Assembly: GCF_036417845.1 (NCBI RefSeq)
Contig: NC_089981.1
Location: 82,191,268 to 82,255,267, forward strand
Direction of reading: 5' to 3'
DNA: 64,000 bases
Source of the DNA: Apteryx mantelli
Lineage: Eukaryota; Chordata; Aves; Apterygiformes; Apterygidae
Shown one piece after another: positions 37,793 to 48,900 of this stretch. Under the pieces are notes generated by a model, which saw only the letters and a list, made by a program, of their open reading frames with translations, made no database searches and was not told the origin of the DNA. Each line of letters begins with the position of its first letter. Position 1 is the first letter of the stretch. Both the position numbers and the translations under genes were made by a program.

Positions 37793-38344
37793 GATGTTAT
37801 CGCTGGATTTCTGTATGCTATTCTCATCTTGGTTGTCTTCCATCCAGTTGTGGACCTGATTGATAACTTCAACTTAACTTACAAATATGCACCATTAATT
37901 ATCATCAGTCTTCATTTAGCCCTGGGCATCTTCTCTTTCACTCTAGACACCTGGAGCACATCACGAGGAGACACAGCTCAGATACTGGGCTGTGGAGCTG
38001 GAGTAGCCTGTGGCTCTCATGTTAACTACATGCTGGGTCTAAACCTAGATCCTCCTCCTGATACGTTACCTTTATCTCTTTCCTCTCTCACTGTGACTGT
38101 GTTTGGAAAAGCCATATTGCGGTTGTTAATTGGAGTAGTAATTCTGTTATTAACAAAAATAGTGATGAAAAAAGCCACTATTCCACTGGCATGTAAAATA
38201 TTCTGCATACCACATGATGATGTACGGAAAGCAAGACAACGCATGGAAGTTGAGCTTCCCTATCGCTATATTACATACGGAATGGTTGGGTTCTCCCTCA
38301 TGTTTATTGTCCCTTGTCTCTTCCAGTTTATTGGTCTTTCTTGA
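37793..38344 (+). CDS. SGPP1: SGPP1 coding exon 3 (residues 241-423 and stop)
   Basis: This is the terminal coding exon of 552 bp including TGA at 38342-38344. It opens with [13 protein letters not shown]: Asp241 completes motif C3, and residues 241-260 form a membrane segment. Further hydrophobic segments lie at about 273-290, 345-363 and 400-421. Loop signatures typical of the family are conserved: [12 protein letters not shown] (291-302), [15 protein letters not shown] (375-389) and [17 protein letters not shown] (391-407). The C terminus, FIGLS, matches the family ending FIGIS. There is no internal stop or frameshift, and all three phosphatase motifs are present in the full protein, so the gene looks functional. 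Confidence 0.97.
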   Translation, partial: DVIAGFLYAILILVVFHPVVDLIDNFNLTYKYAPLIIISLHLALGIFSFTLDTWSTSRGDTAQILGCGAGVACGSHVNYMLGLNLDPPPDTLPLSLSSLTVTVFGKAILRLLIGVVILLLTKIVMKKATIPLACKIFCIPHDDVRKARQRMEVELPYRYITYGMVGFSLMFIVPCLFQFIGLS

Positions 38345-39339
38345 TGCAGATTCATCACTTTAAATAGGGAAAATGGAGCTAGTTGCTTTTTGAAAAGGTG
38401 CACTAGTTTGCTAAGGGAAGGCCAGTGAGTTTGGCTTTAGCAGGGGTCTTCACTTTAACAGCAATACATAGCAGGCAAAGCATTTAAAGGACACTGCACA
38501 TCTCTGGTATGGTATGTGGCCAGCAGTCAAATATCAGTTCCTGAGAGGTGCTAAACTCTATAAATGCTGTGTCTAGACTTATTGCTGTAGCAGTGTGTGT
38601 GTGCGTGCGCGCGAGATGCAATGAATGTATCTGAAACATCTGTCATACTGTACCTGTATACTTTGACATTTTGACAAGTATGTCTGACAGCTAATCCGAA
38701 AGCTCCATTCATGATGTTTGCCATTTCATAATAACTTATTCAAGTTGTTGGACCATAAACTGCTAAATAATTTGTTTTCCTCTATTTTTTCCCTAAACCC
38801 TGCTTCAAGATGTTTCAGCTAATAGGCATTTTGAATGGACCAAAATTGCAATGAGGTTGGTTTTTTCTAAAAAACAAACAAACAGAAGCTTTTTTTCTGT
38901 AGTCCCTTTTACACAGTGAAATGTCTGGATTGGTGTTAGATATCAATGGAGTATGTAAGATTCAGGTACTGTATTTTATGGCTTGATAACTGTGCCTTTC
39001 TGTTGCTAAATTAAGAAATGCCATATATACTGTGATGTAAAAATGATTCATTTTATTTTAAATCATACATAACGAGGCAAATGCATTTAAATGTTAGATT
39101 TTCCACATTACTGGCATGGTTAAAGTTAACCAGAATATTCAATTTAGCCTGTTTAAAATTGCATAAATGAAATGGCCCAAGAATCGTGTCCTTAGGCTCA
39201 AAAGATTGTGAATGGACAATAATCCCTTTTGTAGGTATTTTTTAATGTGCATTGTAAGTTACTGGTAGAGGATATATTTTTCTGTGGATTGTTTATACAG
39301 TGGACAGATGTTCAAAATTAATTATCTAAAAATATAAAC

Positions 39340-39345
39340 AATAAA
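39340..39345 (+). terminator. SGPP1: Proximal SGPP1 poly(A) signal candidate
   Basis: AATAAA lies in an A/T-rich context 1.0 kb after the stop codon. No marked GU-rich element follows immediately. Confidence 0.35.
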
Positions 39346-39741
39346 ATACCCATCCTACTAAGAAATGGGCCTCACATATTATTCCAAACAGATTTAGAAG
39401 GACCATTGTTTTTAGAGATGTGCTTAGAAAATCTAATCAGAGTTCTAGAAAAATTATATGTATTTTTATTCATTAACATACCGTATTTTAAGGTGGGAAT
39501 CACTTTTACCCAGTTTAGATAGCTATAAAACAAAATAATGATCAAATTAAAATTTTGATCATTTTGATAGATCTCAGCACTCAAGACAGTGTTGTCAATG
39601 CATAAATGATTTGTGCGTATCTAGGTTTTATTGAATAATAATGCACTTTCAACTTTTCAAGTTCCTTTTCCAAGTGATGAGTAGGGCATGATCCTTGAAC
39701 TATAATTTCATGTGCCTCTGTTTTGAATTTCATTTTGTCTA

Positions 39742-39769
39742 TGTGTGTGTGTGTGGGGGGGGGGGGGGG
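39742..39769 (+). repeat. (TG)n followed by a 15-G run
   Basis: About 14 bases of TG alternation run into 15 consecutive guanines, followed by T-rich DNA. If transcribed in the SGPP1 3' UTR it could form G-rich structure. Length is likely variable and error-prone. Confidence 0.9.
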
Positions 39770-40971
39770 TTGTTTTGTTTTGATCACCTAAGCTGTTCTT
39801 TCCATGTCAGGAACTGTCTTATTGCAGCATTCTGGCAAGACATGAATTACTTAGTTTTGTATCAGCACATTTTTTCAGGAAAAACGTAACTTGATTAGGA
39901 AGTCTAGTGAATAATTTAGCTAGAATACAAAGCTTACATTTTTGTAAGAAATACTTGGAATTAGAAGTTTATTGTATTGGAGATATGAGCTCCAAACTCT
40001 GTTAATATGTAAATTAACAAAATTAACTTCCTATCTCCTTTGTCCTTAAAACAGTCAAAGCTATGGTACGCTGGCATTAGAAAATGTGAAAAGCTGACTC
40101 TTCTGATGTGCATTTAGAATGCACTGTTATGAATGTACTCAAAGGAATTGATAGTGTGTTAAACCACTCCTACGGTTGAAGAGATCTTATCTTGTAGAAA
40201 ATGTTTAGCTGCTTTCAGTACATATTTCTATATTTGATTTTTCTCTCTGTTCCTTTGTTGCAGTTTTTATGCTGCATGTGCAGTAAATCAGTTTTCAAGG
40301 TTTTGAGGGAGGGATTTCCACTGATATGGCTTTGCACACTAAGATAGAGGTTGAATAAATAACTGGGGGGCAGTTATACAAAAAGGCTTTTTGCTTAAAG
40401 CCCTGAACAGGTATTGTAGTTCTAATGATATTAAATTAACCTGAAGACTGGGGAAAATAATACTAATAGGATGACTTCCTCTGAAATTTAGGACATATTT
40501 TCCTTAAATATCCTAGCTTTACACTTTATAGGGAAGAATGTTTAAATTGTAGCACAGAAGGGAGAGTTAAACAAAACTAATTTTTAAGGTACGTATTTGC
40601 TGTTAAAACTTTTAGGAACTTGAAGTTTACAGCGTAGGATTGTTCTTAACGCTGTATTTTATAGCTGTCATACTATTAATGGAAAAGAAAACCTACTGTG
40701 GAAACTTTAGAATGGGTGGAAAAAATCATATGCAGTCATGACTTTCAGCAGACTAAGGAGAATTGCACTGTAGCTCATTCTACTATTACTCATTATATAT
40801 ATAAAAAATATATATTTTATATTTTTATACATTATATTGGGTAACTTTAAAATGTCATGTCCTATGTACCATATAGTGTAGTCTGCAGGAAATGTATATC
40901 AGAATGTTGGTTTATACAGCACCTTTACAACCCTATCTCCAGATTGCAACTACTTTACTGAAGTTTACATG

Positions 40972-40977
40972 AATAAA
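40972..40977 (+). terminator. SGPP1: Middle SGPP1 poly(A) signal candidate
   Basis: AATAAA in 'catgaataaagtttta' is followed about 20-30 bases later by a U-rich then GU-containing stretch (atgttctgtaagg). This is a standard cleavage context. Confidence 0.5.
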
Positions 40978-43958
40978 GTTTTACTATTCTATTTTCATGT
41001 TCTGTAAGGGGCTAGGCTTAAGAGGGCAGTTTAGCACAAAATATCATGCAATGTGAATACTGTTATAGAACAGAGGAAAGAAAGGCAGGAATGCAAAAAC
41101 TTAAAAATCCAACTCTACATACAAGATTTGCATTTTAGTATATTTTTGGTTAATAGCATCTTAAGATTCCTTCACATCAGTCATAACAAAACAGTAAGTA
41201 AAACTCGAGCACTTTCTTTGCCCTAAACTATTGCTAGAGTTGAACATAAATGTTTGTAGTGTGAACATCAGCTGGTACCAAATTATTTATAAATAAATTT
41301 AACATAGCTTTAAGAAGGTAGTTAACTGTCTTCTAAGAAGGGTAATACACTTGAAAGGTTTTTATGAGGCAGTGCAGAAACAATTATTCATGTTCACTGC
41401 TATTGAACTGTCTCAGTTCTAGGTTGTGTAGTCCTAAAAAGAAATAATACTATTTTATAGAAGCAGATACAGATACACATTTATTAAAAAAAGATATGAA
41501 CAATGTTTGTCTTACCTGATTACTGTATGCAATATAAAACTGAAACTAATGATCGCGTAGAGTGTACACAAACTCCTGTTTTCCAAAAGGCTGGAGAGAC
41601 CCCAATTAGTCTTAGATACCTGCCTTAAACATATGAGCAGGACTTTTTTCTGACCTGGCCCTCAAATAGGACTAACATATGCATTGAATCTTGGGTATAT
41701 CTTTAGAATTTGTTATTTTGAAAAAAGTTGCATGTTTACATGAAAGCTTTTACTTTTGCTTCCTGTGCTGGCAACTGAGGTTGAAGCATCTTTCTTCTGT
41801 GTGATCACATATAAAACTCTTGAGCCTCTGATCATATATGCCTTATTTACTTACCTTGCAAATTAAAAAAAGAAAACAACAAAAAAACTATTTTAAGGTA
41901 AATTGGCAAACCAAAGGAGGTTGTATTTTGTTTGCTTAATTGGAACCTTTTTTTAAGCTCCTGAAAAAACAGAAAGATGTATCTTTTAAAAACCAGGATC
42001 TCTAAAATTTTTTTTTTAACCAAACAGTGTTAACGTGTCTGGATTTTAAAAGCTATCATGTTTTCCTTTGCCATTATATTTTAAGATTTCTTTCAGTGTT
42101 TGTTACTCATTTCTTGTTTATTTCCTAGGGAGTGTCCTGAGCTATTTGTGAGCAGTTGCAAAAATACTGCTTATGTAAAGATTGTCATTTTGAACTTGTA
42201 AATATTTAAGGGCTGTTAGTGGCTGTTAGCTGCTCAAATACATAAAAACAAACTTTGCATGCTGTAAGTAAATACATCTGTTGTGCTAAAAGTTGTTTCT
42301 ATTTCAGTATTTGCTTTCTCGACATGAAACTAGATTTTTAACACACAATATATAAGATACTTAATAATTCAATCATGTAAGAGGGCATAGCTGTCGAACT
42401 CCTATTAATTTTGTTGGGAGTTCTGCATCTAGGTCCTTACATACTACATTGAAAATGAACCCTGAAGGTCATGTCCATGTCCTGACATGCATATAGGCAT
42501 GAGTGTGTGTGTGTGACCTGCCTTGCCTTGTAAGATAGAAATGTAATATCCTTGCTTTCGAGAACTGAGAGATTGCTGTTTATAAAACCATACTTAACCC
42601 AATTTTACAAGACTTTAAAAGGGTGTAAGTTGGAAGCTGTTTCATTTTTTGTCTAATATAGAATGTTTCTGGATTATACAGTTTACTGCTATATTCTACA
42701 AGTTACTTTGAGGAAACTTTGACTTTTTTGTGGAAGTCTCATTGAATGACTTGATGCAGGCTGCTATTCTATCCAAAAGCTTAAGTGGCCTTTTTGTTTT
42801 GGCACAAATATATAAGCTTATTTTAAAATTGACCATGAATATCATATTTGTTAAATCAATAGATTGGTTGGATCACTAATGTTTTCTTCCTACAATACTA
42901 CTTGAATCAAAAGCAAAAAAAACCATAATTTGAAAACAAAATCAGATATCATGTGGCAGACAGGTTATTGCTCTGTAGGTGTTCTCTAAACTGCTAGTAT
43001 CACATGCTGGAGATGAAGCAAACTTACTATGCATTAGAAAATTTTTTTGCACTCAGTTCTGCACCGGAAGTAATTTGTTTGTTGATAAGAGTCCATTTAA
43101 CAAAATGAAATAAAGCAATATGTGCTTACATTATATAATCAACTATTCCTGTAGGATCAAAGAAGAATAGCGATTACGTAGGAGATTAATACCTTAAACA
43201 TACTAACTGCTAAGCGTAAACAAAAGCCCTATCAGTTTGGAGCATTTTATTAGTACAAGAAAAACAATTACTAGATTTTTTGCACAACTTTGCTAAAGTG
43301 TAATGAAAGTCAAGGCTGATATTCCTGAAATAGAAACAAATTCTTAATACAGTTCAATTTAAAATACTGTAATTGGAAAAGATGAATTCATGAGCTAGTA
43401 ACTTGAAAAGTAAGAGCAAAGTCTGAGCAGGATTTTGTACTAAACTTCATGCACTTAAATACAATGCCAAAATTTGGCCTATACTTGATTTGTATGGGAT
43501 CTGTAGTACAATACAGATAGGTGTATATATATAATTTTGCATACTGGAGTTTAATTTTTTATGTATAGGTTTTTCTTGTTACTGTGTTTCCTGATAAAAG
43601 CAACTGTTCATAAAACATAAAATAGCTTTGTCTGTATTAGGTAAGGCTCTATGCTAGTAGTATTTCAGGAAATGATGCAGTTCTAGTCCCCAGTCTCTCA
43701 ACCTCTTGGAGAACTTTTTTTTTTTTTTTAATTAAAAAAATGCTTTCAAGCACAAGCCCTGAATTAGTTGAGGATCATATAACGGTTGCTGTATAACAGT
43801 GTACAGCCTGATATTTAAAAATTAATACATCTGAACTTTTTTGTTAATTATGGTTAATGGTTTTGTACTCACCATACACTTTCTGCAGTTGTCAACTAAT
43901 ATTTAAACTCTCATTAACTGGTAACTGAAGTGTCTAACTTCCCCTGCAATGAGTGGAT

Positions 43959-43964
43959 AATAAA
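43959..43964 (+). terminator. SGPP1: Distal SGPP1 poly(A) signal candidate
   Basis: AATAAA in 'ggataataaactact' is followed at 43982-43991 by TGTGTTCTGT, a textbook GU-rich downstream element at the expected distance. By sequence this is the best-formed of the three signals. It would end a 5.6-kb 3' UTR. Confidence 0.5.
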
Positions 43965-46424
43965 CTACTGTTGGATTCAAATGTGTTCTGTCGTCTTTAC
44001 TACTTCCAGTGCTAAGAAGGAACATGTGGCTGGATGCATATCACAAGGGTAAACCACTGATCAGAAGAAAACTTACATTTGTATCATCATATAGCAAAGA
44101 CTATTAGAATGATGCTGTGTCTTTTAAGGTGTGGGGGGTTTTTTAGATGCACAAATTTAGGAAAAAGAATGAAGAAATACTACAATGAGTTTTTCTCTGT
44201 CTTAATCTGGACTGTTTAATTTCATATACTAAATAATAAAGCAGGCTATTGATGAAACTGTATACAAAGATTTAAGTCCTATCTTTCTATAGCTTTTCTC
44301 TTTTCTCAGTGTCACACACTGATAAATGAATATGGAAGCATGCTCCTACTTTGTATCTGACAAGAAACTTGCTTTCTGGGCAAGTGCTTGTGGGGGAGAA
44401 GTAGCAGCTTCATGAGTTCTGGAACTACCGAAGGTTGGATTCCAGTAGATTTATCTGATGGCTGATTTGACTTACGCTGCAGCTTTAGTTTAACTGAGAT
44501 AGCTCAGTCTTATTTGAAATCAGAATCCTCGTAGAAAACAGCAATGTGAATTTGTATCCTCTTGGGCCACTTTCCAGTAACTTCTACTGTTCTGTCAAAT
44601 TTGCTTTGAAAATTGGCCGACTATCTATTTTTTTTCCCCAGACTATTGAATATTTATAGCTTTTCATGAAATATATGTAGGCAGCATGTTTGCATGAGCT
44701 TTGCTTCCTTAGTAAACTGGGCTAATTGCAGAATACAGTAATCTCAAACACTGGACTTTTTTTATTATCATGGCTCATCATTCCCAAGAAGCTGTAACTG
44801 TGCTATGTAATACACAAACATGAGAAAATACTGGTTCATTTGCTTGCTATGTGCTTTGTAGCAAATGTCTTGCTTTAATTAAAAGCAAGTTGCTGCCCAG
44901 TGGCCTAAACCTTCAGCGCACTGGGATTTGCCCCTATCTCCCTCTTACATTTGGTAATATAGAATTCCCTGTGCCTAACAGTGGTATGTGAAGAACAGTT
45001 AGATGTGGAGACACCGTTCTTTTCCCAAAAATTTCGTTATCACTTCTTTAATTGTCCAATATCTATTATACCCTATATTGTTGACTTAACTGAATGCTCT
45101 GGATTTATACAAGTGACTTAATCTGTCAATGTGCAATAACTTTTCTGGCTGAGATGGCAAATACTTTATTTACAGATGATGTGGTTTAGGTCTAAAGCAA
45201 CCCTTTCTTAAGTAAGGCTGTTCTGCTTGGTTTTCTTCTGGAGAAAGAAGGCCAAATCTTTGCTCTCTGCCACGAGGACACTGGAGTTTTTTGTTTTACA
45301 TTTTCCCCTAGCCAATGTGCAGTTGAATCTGGATACACTTAATACTCCAAAAGGAACTGGTAAGAGTTTCCGTAACTTGGAGTAGCGAGAACTATTTTGG
45401 CTTAGAACTGTGATTATCTGTTACGGTAGCTAGATGAGAGTCCATCACCAGTTCTACAGAAAGGTTTTTTTCATAACTCCCACCAATTCCTTTTGTACAG
45501 TGGTAGTGTAGTATATACCCATTCAACATGTATCATTTTAATTCCTAAATTTAGCTTTTCATGGTGGCATTGTAGCTTCATCTAAAAATAGTATTTGCCA
45601 CTGGTTCAGATGACCCTATGAGATCTACTTTACAAGGGGAAAATCTATGACAACCATGAAATATTGTTGTAGGCAACTGTGGCAAAAGTTGAGAGGTGTG
45701 CATGTTAGTAACAGCTGATGTTCCAATTGCATTTGTTGTGATACTATTTGTAGTGTAAAGAGTTGCAAAAGCTTATGGTGAAGGAAAAAATTTTCTGTCT
45801 CTCTTACCTCTTTGTAATTCTAATGCAGTTCGAGTCAAGGTAGTCTCAGATCTGAGTATGCAGACAGATTCAGCAGTTAGTCTCCTCAGAATCTTCCCCC
45901 AAAAGGAAAAAAATTTATATTCTAACAGTTTTTTTTTTTTTTTTAATGTATAAGCCTAGTTTGATTTGACAGCTTAGGAAGTATGATAAGAGGAAAGCAT
46001 GTCTGCTTTACATGTGACTATTTAATGGCTATTTAAACACTGTGTAGTGCACCTGTAGTTATGTTCTAAAAACCACTATAACTTCCTATGCCTCTTTTTT
46101 GACAGAATTACCCCTTGTACTTCCGGAGGTGCATTCCTTGCATCCAGCAGAGTTGTGTCTGAAAATCTCTAAGAGCTGACAGAAGCATGTAAATGTGGGG
46201 AAACCCAAGCCATGGGATATCTGTTGGGTGTAGAGGAGACGTTATCATGAAGATCTGGCCAGAACTGAGTGGCTCATGGCACTGTGCCCCATTTTTGGAA
46301 AACAGGATGTTGCGATGGTAGGATATTAGAAGAAAAAATTGCTATGTTCCATTTACAGAAGTTACTTGCTTGAAGTCATATATATGGGCTATCCACAAGT
46401 GTAGTCTGTCTCTTCTTCTGTAGA

Positions 46425-46500
46425 CATTTAAGGACTGATTCTGCTGCCATGTCAGTTAAAGAAAAACCTTCCACTGAATTATTTAATTCAATCACATGTT
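46425..46500. repeat. Possible old amniote MITE-like remnant
   Basis: The stretch 'aaggactgattctgctgcca' and the following 40 bases resemble one arm of a palindromic repeat common in reptile and bird genomes ('ggcctgattctgctcccatt' type, with flanking near-palindromic arms). The match is partial and from memory; family and boundaries are not established. Confidence 0.25.
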
Positions 46501-47860
46501 TGGTCATCTCTCCTGGTATTCCACTAGCTATATTTGGATAATTTCCACTGTAGAAAATTTAGTCCTGGTGGCCAATTAAGTCCATGACTGCCTTGGGAGG
46601 ATTGCCAGCAAAAATGTTTATTATAATGAGTTACTTAGGCTGTTAAGCAAGGGGATGCAATCGTATCTGCCTCACACAAAATGAACACATTTCAGAACAT
46701 GATGACCTGCATTTCTTCTAAGCTGCAAAAGTGTTTTTTTTATTTTATTGATAACCTGTAGTTTGAACGGCTGTTATCTATGCTTCTGTTCTAGTTAACA
46801 TATACTTTAAAACTAATCATTCCTTTTTTTTTTTTTTTTTAACAGCATTATTCATGAAGGACCTAATTGCTTAATGGTTATTGCTTTGGACTATAGTGGA
46901 TCAGTTACAGATGCTGGAATTGTTTAAAAAGAAAAAAAACTCACTCAAATGGACAATTTCTATTTTAAGAATTAGAGTATTTTTTTCAGGGTTGATACCT
47001 ATAGGGCATAAGTCAGTCTTTGGTAATTTTTGTCAGTTTTGAAGAATTAAAGACCGCCAACATCTTTAAGGCAGTGGTACAAGCGCACAGAGAACCAGCT
47101 GAGTGTGCTGACTGATGTCATACCAACGCTAACTAGCACTGCATTGCACTTGCCTTGCAGCAGCAGTTGTCGTCTTTCGTGGTGCCTTGGCCTTGTGACA
47201 GTACTGGTATTGTGTTTAGATTTCACGCTGACTAACCTCACCAACACGCAGTTGAAAGAAAAATACAGAATTCTTCTGGTCAGACTTGGTTCTTTCCACT
47301 TACAACATGTCCAGGCATCTTTTTTTTTTCCTAAACATCCGGTTGCTATGACTTCTTTCTTCTCAATGCAAATAAATGTTTATTTCAAAACTTGTATTTA
47401 TAACATAATTCAGTAGATAGGTAAGCAGTGAATTATTTATCAGTAATACAGCAGTTCTGAAATATGTATCTGGTCTGAAAGCCTAGTGCTTCTCTCTCTC
47501 CTGAACCTGGACTTTTTTGGAGCCTAGTCTTATAAGGTGCTAATTGATCTCAGTGTTGACCAGTATCAATTGGAGCTGGAAGATCAGAGCTTGAAGCAAA
47601 GATTAAAAATGGTACCTTCCACCAAAAAAAAAAAAAAAAAGTGTACTGCATATGGAGTCTGACAACTAAATCCATGCATTTAAGAAATTATCAGAAAAAA
47701 ATGTCAACATGCAGCAGATTTGAGTTGCTTCATAATATATGTCAGTGCTGCATTCAGGAAGCTTACACATGAATGTGTTGGCTTAATAATGAGGGGGTGT
47801 GTGTGGTGTGTTTTTTGTTTGTTAGTTTGTTTGTTTTTTGCTTGTGTTTTTTTGTGTTTT

Positions 47861-47883
47861 GTGTGTGTGTGTGTGTGTGTGTG
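47861..47883. repeat. (GT)n microsatellite in a GT-rich zone
   Basis: About 23 bases of GT alternation sit inside a longer G/T-only stretch (about 47790-47900), with several (TTTG)-like irregular repeats before it. Confidence 0.9.
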
Positions 47884-48774
47884 GTTTTTTTGTTTTTTTG
47901 AAAAGCCATGAATGAAGGCAATGGTTCAAGCTAAGCTATCCTCAAGAACTCCTGTTAAGTCTCTGCACAAATAGGAAAAGAACTGGGAATACTATTAGAT
48001 GGAAGGAGGTCGGGAACTCTTGAGAGGCAGGAAGTATTCAGTAAAGCTGTTCCGGATGGCTGGACTGCCATAATAATACTTGTTAAAGTATCTGAAGAGG
48101 GTGGGAATTTAAAAGCGTGCCAGTGGTCATGACTTACAGAAACACCTGATCCCTCCTGGGTGCCCTTTCGGCAGTCTCTGACTGCCACTCAGGTGTGAGG
48201 CTCCTGCTCTTGTTTCCTTTTTGATCATTCTGCTTCAGGGGTTCCAAATATAAGGGGTTCCTACCGCTCACAAAATTCCCCCCCCAAAAAATCACCACAC
48301 GTGTACAGCCATTGCATGGGTGGGCAGAAAGAGAGGAAGAACAGGAACGTAGAAATAGATTGCAGGCAGCTCTTTCCCCTACCTGAACTACACGTGGAGT
48401 GCCTGTTCAGCCTTTTAGGGGCAGACAGTGAGGAGAGATCGCTGGGGTAGCTGAGGAAAAGTGGACAGAATGTGGCCTGATTTCTTGTATTCAACAGGCT
48501 CAAATATGAAATCTTAAACTGGATCCCTGTGCAGGTAATGAGAAAGTGCTAGCATTGTCACCAAAAGTAGCATTATTAAAATAAAGGATTCCTGCTGAAA
48601 AGTGGTGACAGGCACAGCTCTTTTACTTCTGTATGCAAAAAGTTAGCATCTACTCTCAAAAGCCAGAAGCTGGTAGCTCGGAGCTGACCTCTAGAAAATG
48701 GTGTCCTTACCCTAGAACTTGACTTTGCAATCAAAACAGCCTTTTATCATAGTATGTAATTAGAGTATATGATT

Positions 48775-48900
48775 TATTCAACATCTGATTTTGGTTTATT
48801 AAGCACTTATTCATCACTGAGTGGCAATTAATTAAAGTACCTTCAATAAATCCAGGAGCTTGATAAACATCAATCATTATAAACTTGCCTCATTTAGACA
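48775..48900. promoter_or_regulatory. Candidate conserved non-coding element with homeodomain cores
   Basis: A non-repetitive AT-rich block contains CAATTAATTAAAG near 48827-48839 and several other ATTA/TTAAT motifs. It has the texture of a homeodomain-bound enhancer. The evidence is motif density only. Confidence 0.2.

Larger units (their letters stand above)
38345..43985 (+). other. SGPP1: SGPP1 3' untranslated region (distal end uncertain)
   Basis: AT-rich, exon-free DNA follows the stop codon. Candidate poly(A) signals define possible ends near 39,360, 40,995 and 43,985, giving 3' UTRs of about 1.0, 2.65 or 5.6 kb. A Pumilio-type motif TGTAAATA lies at 42197-42204 and would be present only in the longest form. 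A G-run preceded by (TG)n is at 39742-39769. Which ends are used needs transcript data. Confidence 0.55.
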
